Assembly: GCF_015207605.1 (NCBI RefSeq)
Contig: NZ_JADEWO010000008.1
Location: forward strand, 1 to 64,000
Length of the DNA: 64,000 nt
Source of the DNA: Oculatella sp. LEGE 06141
Lineage (GTDB): Bacteria; Cyanobacteriota; Cyanobacteriia; Elainellales; Elainellaceae
Direction: 5' to 3'
Below, piece after piece: positions 46,044 to 56,301 of this stretch. The notes under the pieces are model-generated. The model did no database searches. It saw only the letters and a list, made by a program, of their open reading frames with translations, and was not told where the DNA came from. Position 1 is the first letter of the stretch. Each line of letters opens with the position of its first letter. Position numbers and translations under genes: made by a program.

Positions 46044-47537
46044 TTATTTTTTAGCAGGTAAAAAGCCACCGTACCGTAGTTCTCGAATACTGTCTTTGAC
46101 GGCTTCGAGAATTGTAGAAAGGTCTTCATCAGTGTGAGCCGTTGATAGAAAACCACCATTGCCCCGCAGTAAAATACCGCGATCGCGCAAGTGATACGAG
46201 AGCAAACTCATGCCAATGGCGGCAGCATTGGCAGTGGGAGCAGGGCGATCGCCTACTGTTACACCGCCTCCCGGTGTTCCAAACATGGAGCCGCTACTGA
46301 CCATCTGAATGGGCACTCCTTCTGTAGCCAGTTCAGTATTTAACTGATCAACAAAGTGAGCCATGCGCTGATTGAGCCGTTCCTGGAGTTCTGGTCCTTG
46401 CTGCTTGAGATGCTCCAGCATGGCCTTAGCGGCTGCCATAGCCAGAGGATGTTTACAGTGAGTTCCCGCAAAGAAAGTGGTTTCAACGTGGGGAGCTGAA
46501 GCATCACCATATTGCCACATCCCACCATCTAATTTATCCAGGTACGCCGCTTTGCCCGCAATAATGCCAATTGGAAGCCCACCTCCGACAATCTTGCCAT
46601 AGGTTGCCAAATCGGCTTCCACGCCAAACCATGCCTGAGCGCCTCCCTGGTGAATCCGGAAGCCTGTCACCATTTCATCAAAGATCAGCGCAATGTTGGC
46701 AGTAGCCGTTAATTGTCTGAGCTGATGCAAGAACTGACGTGGCTGCAACTCAAGACGACTGCTTTGAATGGGTTCTACTAAAACAGCCGCCAGTTCATGT
46801 GCATGGTCATTGATGATATCTAAAGCGTGTGGACTGCCATACTCTAGCACCAGCACATCTTCAATGAACTTCGGCAAAATACCGGGGGCGATCGCCGCTG
46901 CAAAGGGATAGCCTTTTGCACTTTCTACGTTTACTAACGTACCATCAAAGTGACCATGATAAGAACCTGCAAACACAGCAATTTTAGGACGTTCTGTCAC
47001 GGCTCGAGCAACACGAATGGCGGTCATTACCGCTTCCGTACCCGTATTGCTAATGGCGACTCGCTCCATGCCTGTGAGTTCATGAATTAACGCGGCTACT
47101 TCCCCCGCTAATTCTGCCTGGGGACCAAGTTGAATCCCCTTTTCCAGTTGTTCTTGTAATGCTGCTCGAATACAGGGAGGATTGTGCCCTAATAAGTTCA
47201 CTCCAAATCCCATCATCACATCAATGTACTCATTCCCATCCACATCCCAGATTCGGGAACCCGACGACCGTTCTCCGACAATGGGATAGCATAGTTCCTT
47301 CAGTGGCGGAAAGAAACCTAACGTATTGCGGGGGTCGGCAAGGACTGAACGATACGTTTGGGCAATTTGTTTTGATGTTTTAGTTCGAGTGGTATATCGC
47401 TCAACGAAGGCAGCTAGATGTTGTTGCTGGGTAACAGGGGCAGATTGGGTCATGGGTTGTTTTATGTCTGTAATACAGCGAATTCCATTTGTGGAAGGGG
47501 GGCGGGGGGTATCCACCGATACGGGACACCGCTCCAT
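46044..47537 (-). CDS. GSA-type class III aminotransferase
   Basis: A 497-residue PLP enzyme resembling glutamate-1-semialdehyde aminomutase: DVDGNEYIDVMMGFGVNLLG, SNTGTEAVMTAIRVAR, YHGHFDG, IFDEMVTGFR and the PLP-lysine region TYGKIVGGGLPIG. In cyanobacterial PKS-NRPS clusters such domains or stand-alone enzymes aminate a beta-keto or keto-acyl intermediate, so it may create a beta-amino acid from the polyketide part. It is unlikely to be the housekeeping HemL because of location and the N-terminal extension. ATG 47537 has AAGGTAGGGG upstream; ATG 47453 is an alternative that removes 28 unconserved residues. Confidence 0.85.
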   Translation of the reverse strand: MERCPVSVDTPRPPSTNGIRCITDIKQPMTQSAPVTQQQHLAAFVERYTTRTKTSKQIAQTYRSVLADPRNTLGFFPPLKELCYPIVGERSSGSRIWDVDGNEYIDVMMGFGVNLLGHNPPCIRAALQEQLEKGIQLGPQAELAGEVAALIHELTGMERVAISNTGTEAVMTAIRVARAVTERPKIAVFAGSYHGHFDGTLVNVESAKGYPFAAAIAPGILPKFIEDVLVLEYGSPHALDIINDHAHELAAVLVEPIQSSRLELQPRQFLHQLRQLTATANIALIFDEMVTGFRIHQGGAQAWFGVEADLATYGKIVGGGLPIGIIAGKAAYLDKLDGGMWQYGDASAPHVETTFFAGTHCKHPLAMAAAKAMLEHLKQQGPELQERLNQRMAHFVDQLNTELATEGVPIQMVSSGSMFGTPGGGVTVGDRPAPTANAAAIGMSLLSYHLRDRGILLRGNGGFLSTAHTDEDLSTILEAVKDSIRELRYGGFLPAKK

Positions 47538-47593
47538 GCACCCCTACCTTATTTGAGTGAGAAATGCTACTAAGATTTGTGCAATAAATGCCG

Positions 47594-48352
47594 CTACTTG
47601 CGGCTCAAGAAGTAGACCATTTGGTGATTATCGGGAGTCATTAAATGACCCCTTTGGTCATACACCTGAACGTCTCGAAATCCTGTTGCTTCTAAAGCCG
47701 CCTGAACATCAGTCCAGGCGTAGTCCTTGGCATAGTAGGTTAAATCTGACCGCTGCCAGGACTGATCAACTTGATAAAAGATGGTGATTTTAAAAGAACC
47801 AATTCCATTGATTGAATCGTAACTTTCGCCCACTGCCCAGGCGTACTCATCCTGGACTTCACCGCCGGTTAAAGGATGATTGCGATAATCTCCCTGGAGG
47901 CGCAAATCAAATAGAAAGATGCCATCTTGATGCAGGGTCGCATATACATTTTTGAAAACTTGTTTGAGTTCAGCCAGACTCAGAATGTGATTGAGTGAAG
48001 CACTCACGGAAAAAGCGGCATCAACCGGAGTGAGTCGTTGGAAATGCCGTGCATCCGCCAGAATAAATTGCGCATTGGGAGCATTGTGCCGTGCGTAGTG
48101 CAACATCTCTTCAGAGCCATCTAACCCCGTCATTCCATAGCCTTTGCCGCTCAACTGTTGTGTGATTTGCCCAGTGCCGCAACAAAGGTCTAGAATCTGT
48201 GCTCCTGCCTTTAACTGGGGGAGAAGTAACTGCTCCAGGATGGGAAGTTTATCGTGACAGTACCGGGGGCCAAGCGACTGATTGTACAGCCATGCCCACG
48301 GATCGTAGGCAGTAAATCGCTGTTCAGATTGGGTGGGCGTATCTATGGACAT
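47594..48352 (-). CDS. SAM-dependent methyltransferase
   Basis: A 252-residue class I methyltransferase. Motif I is ILDLCCGTGQITQQL near residues 54-68, an acidic residue in MTGLDGSEEML binds SAM, and LADARHFQ is motif II. Its place between an NRPS and the aminotransferase gene suggests N-, O- or C-methylation of the peptide or a precursor. The acceptor is not predictable. Full length and intact. Confidence 0.85.
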   Translation of the reverse strand: MSIDTPTQSEQRFTAYDPWAWLYNQSLGPRYCHDKLPILEQLLLPQLKAGAQILDLCCGTGQITQQLSGKGYGMTGLDGSEEMLHYARHNAPNAQFILADARHFQRLTPVDAAFSVSASLNHILSLAELKQVFKNVYATLHQDGIFLFDLRLQGDYRNHPLTGGEVQDEYAWAVGESYDSINGIGSFKITIFYQVDQSWQRSDLTYYAKDYAWTDVQAALEATGFRDVQVYDQRGHLMTPDNHQMVYFLSRK

Positions 48353-48454
48353 GATTACTTCTCCTTGCGGCTAAACGAAATGGACAGATGCAGAGTACTG
48401 TTAGGCGTAGCTGTAGAACACCGTTCACAGAGGTTTTGCTGCGTTATGCGATCG

Positions 48455-51400
48455 CTAACACACCCTACAAACATCAAGGGAAGCGCCTGTTAAGTAGCCC
48501 TTGTGAGTCAGGTATGAGAGATAGGTTGCAAATAACGCGGCATCAATTGGCGGACAGGGAATAGACTCTTTTGCTAATGCATTCCAGGTGATTTGGCAAC
48601 TAATGGATAGGCTGGAGGACGCAGAGGATTCAGCAGTTCTTGCAGGAAACAACGGAATGAGGGGATAAAGTGGATGATCGGGCGATCGCTCAGCAATCTG
48701 TAATAGGTGCGATCGCCACTGCTCATACGGCAGTTGTTCAATTAAAAATCCAACGGAACGAATTTGATCAAGGAGTAGTTGAGAGGATACGGGATTTAGA
48801 TGAATCAAATGAAAAGCGTTGTTGCATGACTCAGGTTGTCGAGACAGGTGAATGATGGCCTTGCTGACGTAATCGACAGGTAAGATATCCAATCTCATGT
48901 CACCGACTGGCGCACTACCAAGCTGAATGCAGCCCATGATCAGTTTGTACAAGAAGTCATTGGGGTTAAACACTCCCGTTTGGCTATGTCCTGAGATACG
49001 TCCTGGACGATAAATAGAGACAGGTAAACCGCGATCGCGCGCAATGGCAACCAGCTTTTCGGCAACCCATTTACTTTGGGTATAGCCATCGGCAGGGGGG
49101 CGATCGCCCAAGTCACTCCACTCGTCAATTAAGGTTGAGCCGTTTGTATCCGACCCGATATCCGCTGATGAAAAGACGCTAATGGTTGAAATGAAGTGAA
49201 CGGGCTTCACGCGAGACTGACAGGCTAACCGCAGTACTTCTTGAGTGCCGAATACGTTCGCCGCTTTGAGTGACGCATAAGGAGCCGTATGATTAACGGT
49301 TGCGCCGTTGTGATAGATGACGTCGATCTGATCGGCTAAAGCGTTGAACTGCGCCGTCGAGAGTCCTAAACGTGGCTGAGACAAATCGCCAATGATAGGA
49401 ATAATTCTGGATGAATGGCGATCGCCCTCTAACCCATAGGCATTCAAGGCTTTGTCCAGTTTCTGCTGACCCGATTCAACGTTCGTTGCTCGGACTAGAC
49501 AGTAAATAATTGCTGATGATTGTTGCAGCAACTCATGCAGCAAAAACACGCCCAAAAATCCTGTTGCTCCAGTGAGTAAAACATGCCTGGGTTCCGACTG
49601 AGACAAACGCATGGCATGGGCTGGACTAATGCTGGCATCGAGAACAATGTCGGCATTGAGATCAAGGGTGAGAGGTGACGGTTGCAACAGTGGGTTGCCT
49701 TGACGTGCCTGTTCAATTTGTTCCGCCAGACCAGCGATCGTGGGTTCAGCAAACAACACTTGCAACGGCAGATCCACCTGGAATGTTTCTCGAATGCGCG
49801 TTAAAAGCTGCACGATCAGCAAGGAGTGCCCGCCCAATTCAAAGAAGTTATCGTTAGTTCCGACTTGCTCCACCTTGAGAATATGGCTCCACAGATCAGC
49901 TAGCCGAGCTTCGACAGCCGTGCGCGGTGCCACCCATTGAGTGTCGAGATCGGGACGGGCTGTGTCTGGACTGGGCAACGCCTTACGATCGACCTTGCCA
50001 TTGGGAGATAGCGGTAATGTTTCCAGTGGCACAAAAGCGGCAGGTACCATGTAATCCGGTAACTGCGTTCTCAAAAACCGTCGCAGTTCACTGGTGGTGA
50101 AATTCACGTTGGAGTCAGGCACCACATAGGCCACCAACCGTTTGGCTCCGGGATTGTCTTCCCGTGCCATCACCACACTGGTCACAATGCTGGGATGCTG
50201 ATTCAGCACAGCTTCGATTTCTCCCGGTTCAATGCGAAATCCGCGAATTTTGACCTGATGATCAACCCGACCGAGAAATTCGATACTGCCATTGGGAAGA
50301 GTACGCACCAAATCTCCCGTCCTGTAGAGCCGACTGCTGGGAATGTCGCTAAATGGATTGGGAATAAACGATTCAGCGGTTTTGATGGGATGGTTGAGAT
50401 AGCCACGGGCTAACCCCATGCCGCCAATGTACAGTTCACCTGGAACACCCACAGGAACGAGTTGCAGGTGTTGATCTAACACATAGAGTTGCTTGTTGGC
50501 ACTGGGACGAACGGTTGGCAATAGGGAATGACCGTTGCCACAGGGCTGCATACTGGCATTGACTGTAACTTCCGTGGGGCCATAGGCGTTAATAAAGAGT
50601 CTGCCCTTCGACCATTGTGTAATCAGTTCCGGGGCACAGGCTTCGCCACCCACCAGAATCATTTGCAGTGCGGGTAGTGCTTCAAACGGCAATGCGGCCA
50701 GGGCCGATGGCGTTAGCGTCATGTGGGTAATAGACTGCTCCCGCAGCAGGTTAACCAGTGCCGCTCCGGGCTGCAACGACGCTGATGTGCCTAAGCAGAG
50801 GGTGGCTCCCGCTCCCAATGCCATGACAATTTCGGGAATGGAGGCATCGAAACTCAACGAAAAGAATTGCAGGACACGACTGGTGGCCTCCACGTTGCAG
50901 GTGCGAATTTTGTCCGTGGTTAAGTTACCGAGTCCGGCATGGGGAACGAGTACTCCCTTGGGTGTTCCCGTCGAGCCAGAGGTGTAAATGAGATAGGCTA
51001 AGTTTTCTGTGCTAACACCACTCGTCGGATTGTAATCAGGGGCTTGAGCAATGGTAGACCAATCCCGATCCAGACACACGATCGCTGCTTGCACCGGGAG
51101 CCATTCTGTTAATAGGGACTCTTGCGTTAGTAATACGGACACATGGGCATCTGAGAGCATGAACGCCAGCCGATCTTGAGGATAGGTTGGATCGAGGGGA
51201 ACATACGCCCCACCCGCCTTTAAAACACCTAACAAAGCAATGATTTGAGCAGGCGATCGCTCCACGCAAATACCGACGCGAACGTCTGGTTTCACGCCCA
51301 ACTGAACCAAATAGTGCGCTAGCTGGTTACTGCGGCGATTCAGTTCTGCATAGGTCAGGTGTTCATCTTGCCAAACCACGGCAACGGCATTGGGCGATCG

Positions 51401-53029
51401 CTCTACCTGGGCTTCTACTAACTCATGCCAGCAGTGCCCCACAGGATAGTTGGCGGCACTCAGGTTCCATTCCACTAAGCGTTGACGCTGTTCCTGGGCA
51501 CTTAAAAGTGGCAGATCCGAAAGGGGTTGATCTGGATGCTGAACAATGCCTGCCAGCAGGAGTTGAAAGTGATGGATGAGGCGGACAATCGTATCGGCAT
51601 TAAATAAATCCGTACTGTATTCCACGTTGCCCTTCAGCCCCATCTCCGTTTCGGTGAGCGATAGAGTCAGGTCAAACTTGGTGGTGTGGGTTTTGTAAGG
51701 AATCGGACTGAGCGTGAGTTCCTGAAGCGTAAACGGTTGTGCGGGAGCTTGCAGCACAAACATTACCTGAAACAAAGGATGGTAGCTGAGACTGCGCTCA
51801 GAGGTCAGCATCTCTACGACCTGTTCAAATGGCAGATCTTGATGGGCATAAGCGCCCAGCGTTACATCCCGCACCCGTTGTAAAAGACTCCGAAACCTGG
51901 GATTACCGGAGAGATCCGTACGCAGCACCAGCGTATTGACAAAGAAGCCAATTAAATTCTCCAGTTCCGAGCGGGGACGATTGACAATGGGGGAACCGAC
52001 TAAAACATCGTCCTGTCCGGTGTACCGCCAGAGTAAGGTTTTGAAGGCGGCCAGTAATAGCATAAAGAGAGTAGCGTTTTCCTGCTGGCTCAGGTGTTTT
52101 AGTGAGTTCGTCAGCTCTTGTGACACCGCAAACGACTGCGTTGCCCCGCGAAAAGTTTGCACCGCAGGACGGGGGCGATCGCTCGGTAGTTGCAGGGCTG
52201 GAAGTGACCCGGCCAATTGTTGTTGCCAATAAGCCCGCTGCTGTTCTAACCCATTACCCTGAAGCCGTTGCCGCTGCCAGATGGCAAAGTCGGCATATTG
52301 AATCGGAAGAGGAGGAAGTGGGGACGGACTGCCCGTTAAAAAAGCCTCATATAGCGTGGCAAACTCCCGCATTAATACGTCGGTAGACCAGCCATCCGCG
52401 ATGCTGTGATGCAGGGTTAACGCCACCACATGATGGGTGTCATTGAGACGCAGGAGCAGAACTCGAAACAGTGGCCCTGTTGCCAGGTGAAACGGCTGTT
52501 CTGCCAGGTTGGCAACTAGTCGGGAAACCTCCTGATTTTGTTGGCTGGAAGGCAGTCCCTGGATATCCACGAGGGGCACTGAAACCGCAGACGGATTGGC
52601 AATCACCTGGGCAGGTTCCCCCTGAACCGTGGCAAAGGTTGTCCGTAGCGTTTCGTGACGGCACACAATTTCTGTCAATGCCTGGGACAGAATAGGCACC
52701 TGAAGCAATCCCGTTAGGCGCACAGCAAAGGCAATGGTGTAAGCGGCACTGCCCGGTTGAAGCTGGTCAAAAAACCAGAGTCGCTGTTGGGCAAAGGATA
52801 GTGGAATGGGTTGCGATCGCGCCACAGGTTGAATCGAGTCCGGCATGGGCGACCTTGCATAGGATTGTTGCAACAGAGCCAGAATGTCCGCTTTGTGGGT
52901 TTGCAACCGGGACTGGAGTTCAGGCGTTAGCGTACCTGTGGGCGCACTGCAACGGAGGCGATCGCCCTCTGCCCAAATCTGAATCTTGAGCGTGACTAAA
53001 TCAGTCAATAGTTGATCCAGTGATGTCAT
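48455..53029 (-). CDS. NRPS module C-A-PCP with terminal thioester reductase
   Basis: A 1524-residue protein. Residues 1-55 look like a TubC-type docking domain (LVTLKIQIWAEGDRLRCSAP). The condensation domain (LSFAQQRLWFFDQ near 80, HHSIADGW near 211), adenylation domain (YTSGSTGTPKG near 680, NGKVDRK near 1010), carrier domain (LGGHSLL near 1066) and reductase (LLTGATGFLG near 1151, catalytic YTQSK near 1318) follow. Aligned to GrsA, the specificity code reads about D-A-P-T-L-G-A-V-N-K, which I cannot assign; it is loosely like aromatic or hydrophobic codes. The reductase releases the chain with NADPH as an aldehyde or alcohol. It is therefore the last module. The start overlaps the previous NRPS by 4 bp. 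Confidence 0.92.
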   Translation of the reverse strand: MTSLDQLLTDLVTLKIQIWAEGDRLRCSAPTGTLTPELQSRLQTHKADILALLQQSYARSPMPDSIQPVARSQPIPLSFAQQRLWFFDQLQPGSAAYTIAFAVRLTGLLQVPILSQALTEIVCRHETLRTTFATVQGEPAQVIANPSAVSVPLVDIQGLPSSQQNQEVSRLVANLAEQPFHLATGPLFRVLLLRLNDTHHVVALTLHHSIADGWSTDVLMREFATLYEAFLTGSPSPLPPLPIQYADFAIWQRQRLQGNGLEQQRAYWQQQLAGSLPALQLPSDRPRPAVQTFRGATQSFAVSQELTNSLKHLSQQENATLFMLLLAAFKTLLWRYTGQDDVLVGSPIVNRPRSELENLIGFFVNTLVLRTDLSGNPRFRSLLQRVRDVTLGAYAHQDLPFEQVVEMLTSERSLSYHPLFQVMFVLQAPAQPFTLQELTLSPIPYKTHTTKFDLTLSLTETEMGLKGNVEYSTDLFNADTIVRLIHHFQLLLAGIVQHPDQPLSDLPLLSAQEQRQRLVEWNLSAANYPVGHCWHELVEAQVERSPNAVAVVWQDEHLTYAELNRRSNQLAHYLVQLGVKPDVRVGICVERSPAQIIALLGVLKAGGAYVPLDPTYPQDRLAFMLSDAHVSVLLTQESLLTEWLPVQAAIVCLDRDWSTIAQAPDYNPTSGVSTENLAYLIYTSGSTGTPKGVLVPHAGLGNLTTDKIRTCNVEATSRVLQFFSLSFDASIPEIVMALGAGATLCLGTSASLQPGAALVNLLREQSITHMTLTPSALAALPFEALPALQMILVGGEACAPELITQWSKGRLFINAYGPTEVTVNASMQPCGNGHSLLPTVRPSANKQLYVLDQHLQLVPVGVPGELYIGGMGLARGYLNHPIKTAESFIPNPFSDIPSSRLYRTGDLVRTLPNGSIEFLGRVDHQVKIRGFRIEPGEIEAVLNQHPSIVTSVVMAREDNPGAKRLVAYVVPDSNVNFTTSELRRFLRTQLPDYMVPAAFVPLETLPLSPNGKVDRKALPSPDTARPDLDTQWVAPRTAVEARLADLWSHILKVEQVGTNDNFFELGGHSLLIVQLLTRIRETFQVDLPLQVLFAEPTIAGLAEQIEQARQGNPLLQPSPLTLDLNADIVLDASISPAHAMRLSQSEPRHVLLTGATGFLGVFLLHELLQQSSAIIYCLVRATNVESGQQKLDKALNAYGLEGDRHSSRIIPIIGDLSQPRLGLSTAQFNALADQIDVIYHNGATVNHTAPYASLKAANVFGTQEVLRLACQSRVKPVHFISTISVFSSADIGSDTNGSTLIDEWSDLGDRPPADGYTQSKWVAEKLVAIARDRGLPVSIYRPGRISGHSQTGVFNPNDFLYKLIMGCIQLGSAPVGDMRLDILPVDYVSKAIIHLSRQPESCNNAFHLIHLNPVSSQLLLDQIRSVGFLIEQLPYEQWRSHLLQIAERSPDHPLYPLIPLFPARTAESSASSSLSISCQITWNALAKESIPCPPIDAALFATYLSYLTHKGYLTGASLDVCRVC

Positions 53030-56000
53030 AGTTCAATCTCCTCACGTTGATACAGCCCCTCTCCAGACGAATAGCTTTCTGCCACGAAAGCAGGTATGTG
53101 CAGTTTTTGGATTTGGTGCAGCCGCTCAATTTGCTCTGCCAGTGTGGTCAGGGTGGGATAGTCAAATACAATCCGGAGCGGCAGTTCCAGCCTGAAGATA
53201 TCTCGCACCCGCGAAACCAGCCGCAACGCCAGCAGCGAATGCCCGCCCAATTCAAAAAAGTTGTGATCGACGCTAAGACTTTCCACCTCTAATAGGTCTT
53301 GCCAGATAGCGGCGAGTTGATTTTCAGTGACGGTTTGCGGAGGGATAACGTGAGTTGTACGGGATGGCAATCGCTCCGGAATCGGTAATGCCTTGCGATC
53401 GATTTTGCCATTCGGTGTTAACGGCAGTGCCTCTAGCCAGAGGAATACTGGTGGAACCATGTAGGCAGGCAGCGTTTGACTCAGGAATGCTCGCAAATCT
53501 TGATCCGTTGGTTTCGGATGTTGATTGTTTATCAGGTAGGCAACCAGGCGATCGCCCTGGGATGTACTTTGCAGGGTGACAACTGCTTGCCGAATACCCG
53601 GATACTGCTCCAGAACGGCTTCCACCTCTCCCAGTTCAATCCGGAAGCCGCGTAGCTTCACTTGATGATCCATGCGTCCTAAAAATTCAATCGTGCCATC
53701 CGGGAGATAGCGAGCAAGATCGCCGGTTTTGTAAAGTCTCGAAGATTGAACGTCTGAATGACTATCTGTTGTCCAAAACGGATTAGGAACGAACTTCTCT
53801 GCCGTCAAACCTGGTCGCTGCCAATACCCTCGCGCCAGTCCAACACCGCCAATGTGAAGTTCACCAGGAACGCCTATGGGAACTGGATTACCCGTTTTAT
53901 CCAGTAAATAAATTTGCGTATTGGCAATGGGGTGTCCCATTGGTACGGTGGTCAAATCGCTCTGCGGATCACACTGCCATGCCGTGACATCAATAGCGGC
54001 TTCAGTGGGGCCGTAGAGGTTGTGCAGCTCTGCCGACAGTCGAGCAAAGAAGCGCTCTTGCAGTGCCACAGGTAAGGCTTCGCCGCTACAAATGACGCGA
54101 CGCAGAGACGGGCAGCGATCCAGGTCAGGTTCCTCTAGAAATGCCTGTAACATGGATGGCACAAAGTGAAGGGTAGTGATTTGTTCCTGGTTAATTAGCC
54201 TGACCAGATACGCACTGTCTTGATGCCCACCGGGTTGAGCCACAACTAATCGTGCGCCTGTCATCAACGGCCAGAAAAATTCCCACACCGAGACATCAAA
54301 ACTGAAGGGTGTTTTTTGCAGCACGCGATCGCCCTCATCCAACCCATACGCTTGCTGCATCCACTGGAGACGATTACTCAGCCCCCGGTGGGTATTCATG
54401 GCACCCTTGGGCTGCCCGGTGGAGCCAGAGGTGTAAATGACGTAGGCCAAATGGTCTGGGGCAACAGCGCTGACGGGATTGGTGGCGGGAGAGGAGGCGA
54501 TCGCCCACCCGTCGCGATCGAGACAAAGGATTGTGGCGGTGCTATCGGGTAGGGTTTCGATGAGGTGAGACTGGGTGAGGAGAATGGGAACCTGGGTATC
54601 CCGCAGCATAAAAGCGAGACGCTCGGACGGATAGCTGGGATCGAAAGGCACATAGGCAGCGCCCGCTTTCAGAACGGCCAGTAATCCGACGACCATTTCC
54701 AGAGAACGCTCTAAGCAAAGCCCCACACAGTCGTCTGGTGTGATACCCAGCGTTTGCAAGTAGTGGGCTAATTGATTGGCACGGGCGTTGAGTTCCCGAT
54801 AGGTGAGGTGTTGGTCATTGAAGGTGAGGGCGATCGCCTCTGGTGTCTTCTCAACCTGGGCTTCAATCCGTTGGTGGATACCGTGATATTGAAAGTCCAC
54901 CTGGGTTTGATTCCACTCCAGCAGTAAGGTTTGTCGTTCTGTTGCCGTTAAACACGATAGTTCTGATAAACGCTGCTGGGGGTTTGCAGCAATGGTTTCC
55001 AGGAGGGTTTGGAGATGGGTAAGTAGACGGGCGATCGCTGCTGCTTCAAACCGTTGTTCCTCGTAAACAATCCGCAACCACAGGTCTGGGTCTACGCCCG
55101 CCATGACCGTGAGGGGATAGTTTGTTGTTTCAATAGAATCTACTTTACGAATATTCAAATCCCTAGAATCTTGGGATTGTGACGCGTTCATAGGATAGTT
55201 TTCAAACACTAACAACGTGTCAAAGAGGGGGACTCCCCGCTTTGCGTTACTCCAACGTTGAATATCCATGAGTGGCGTATAGTCGTACTGCCGCGCTTCA
55301 ACCTGTTGATGCTGAAGCTGTTGAAGCCAGGATAGTAAATCGCTATCTGGCGCAACCTGAACACGAACAGGCAGGGTATTAATAAACAGACCAACCATTG
55401 CATCCGCATGGGGTAGTGTTGGGGGTCGCCCGGAAACCGTTGCGCCAAAGACCACATCTGTTTCACCACTGTAGTAGCTCAATAACCAGGCCCAAACTCC
55501 TTGTATGAGTGTATTGAGCGTTAATCGATGTTGGTGTGCCAGAGATTTCAGCGCTACTGTGATAGCACTTGATACGTGAATTTGCTGCTGGGCATAGGTT
55601 TGAGTTGGTTGCTGTAACGCCTGAGGCTTGCGATCGATGCCGAGAGAAATTGAGGCCGTCAATCCTTTTAGCGTTCTTTGCCAGAAGGCTTTTGCCTGAG
55701 AGAGATCTTGCTGTTGTAACCAGGCAATATAGTTGCGATAGGGAGAGTTGCGGTAGGGGGGGCGATCGCGCTCCAGTGGTGTGCCCCGACAAACCGATGC
55801 ATAGGCCGTTAGCAAATCTTGAAACACCAGTTGAACAGACCACCCATCCAGTAACAGATGGTGATGGCTCCAAATCAATTGATAAGCAGACTCAGCCTTA
55901 TGGATGAGCGTTAACCGCATTAACGGTGCTTGAGTGAGATCAAACCCTTGCTGAGCATCAGTTTGGAGAAGTTGCTCTAGCTTTTCCTGTTGCTCCATTG

Positions 56001-56301
56001 GCGAGAACCCTGTCCAGTTAAGTTCTTGCCAGGGAAGTTCTACCTGTCGTCCTACAATCTGAATTGGGTGTTCTAGCTTTTCCCAGACAAACGCTGTTCG
56101 CAAAACCGTATGCCACACCATGAGCTGTTTCCATGCGGCCACCAATGCGTCTCGATTGAGCGACCCCTGCAAATCAAAGCTAGTTTGTTCAACATACACT
56201 CCAGACTCTGGCGCGTAGAGGCTGTGAAACAGCATCCCCTGCTGCATCGGAGAGAGAGGGTAAATGTCTTCAACATTGTTCAAAATACTGTCTAAGCTCA
56301 T
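53026..56301 (-). CDS. NRPS module C-A-PCP, predicted serine
   Basis: A 1091-residue protein. The condensation domain starts with DIYPLSPMQQGMLFHSLY and has HHLLLDGW near residue 145. Because the preceding protein ends in an epimerase, the domain is expected to accept a D-configured donor. The adenylation domain has YTSGSTGQPKG near 620 and NGKIDRK near 963. Residues at the GrsA code positions read D-V-W-H-I-S-L-I-D-K, the well-known serine code with one conservative change. The carrier domain has LGGHSLL near 1018. Both ends overlap neighbouring megasynthase genes by 4 bp (ATGA). Confidence 0.92.
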   Translation of the reverse strand: MSLDSILNNVEDIYPLSPMQQGMLFHSLYAPESGVYVEQTSFDLQGSLNRDALVAAWKQLMVWHTVLRTAFVWEKLEHPIQIVGRQVELPWQELNWTGFSPMEQQEKLEQLLQTDAQQGFDLTQAPLMRLTLIHKAESAYQLIWSHHHLLLDGWSVQLVFQDLLTAYASVCRGTPLERDRPPYRNSPYRNYIAWLQQQDLSQAKAFWQRTLKGLTASISLGIDRKPQALQQPTQTYAQQQIHVSSAITVALKSLAHQHRLTLNTLIQGVWAWLLSYYSGETDVVFGATVSGRPPTLPHADAMVGLFINTLPVRVQVAPDSDLLSWLQQLQHQQVEARQYDYTPLMDIQRWSNAKRGVPLFDTLLVFENYPMNASQSQDSRDLNIRKVDSIETTNYPLTVMAGVDPDLWLRIVYEEQRFEAAAIARLLTHLQTLLETIAANPQQRLSELSCLTATERQTLLLEWNQTQVDFQYHGIHQRIEAQVEKTPEAIALTFNDQHLTYRELNARANQLAHYLQTLGITPDDCVGLCLERSLEMVVGLLAVLKAGAAYVPFDPSYPSERLAFMLRDTQVPILLTQSHLIETLPDSTATILCLDRDGWAIASSPATNPVSAVAPDHLAYVIYTSGSTGQPKGAMNTHRGLSNRLQWMQQAYGLDEGDRVLQKTPFSFDVSVWEFFWPLMTGARLVVAQPGGHQDSAYLVRLINQEQITTLHFVPSMLQAFLEEPDLDRCPSLRRVICSGEALPVALQERFFARLSAELHNLYGPTEAAIDVTAWQCDPQSDLTTVPMGHPIANTQIYLLDKTGNPVPIGVPGELHIGGVGLARGYWQRPGLTAEKFVPNPFWTTDSHSDVQSSRLYKTGDLARYLPDGTIEFLGRMDHQVKLRGFRIELGEVEAVLEQYPGIRQAVVTLQSTSQGDRLVAYLINNQHPKPTDQDLRAFLSQTLPAYMVPPVFLWLEALPLTPNGKIDRKALPIPERLPSRTTHVIPPQTVTENQLAAIWQDLLEVESLSVDHNFFELGGHSLLALRLVSRVRDIFRLELPLRIVFDYPTLTTLAEQIERLHQIQKLHIPAFVAESYSSGEGLYQREEIEL

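Noticed and set aside
46044-47537. Housekeeping hemL (glutamate-1-semialdehyde aminomutase)
   Set aside because: The motifs match the superfamily, but the position inside a PKS-NRPS operon and the N-terminal extension favour a biosynthetic aminotransferase.
55463-55907. Overlapping ORFs of 112-136 codons in other frames of the NRPS genes
   Set aside because: They are shadows in GC-biased megasynthase genes without starts or motifs.
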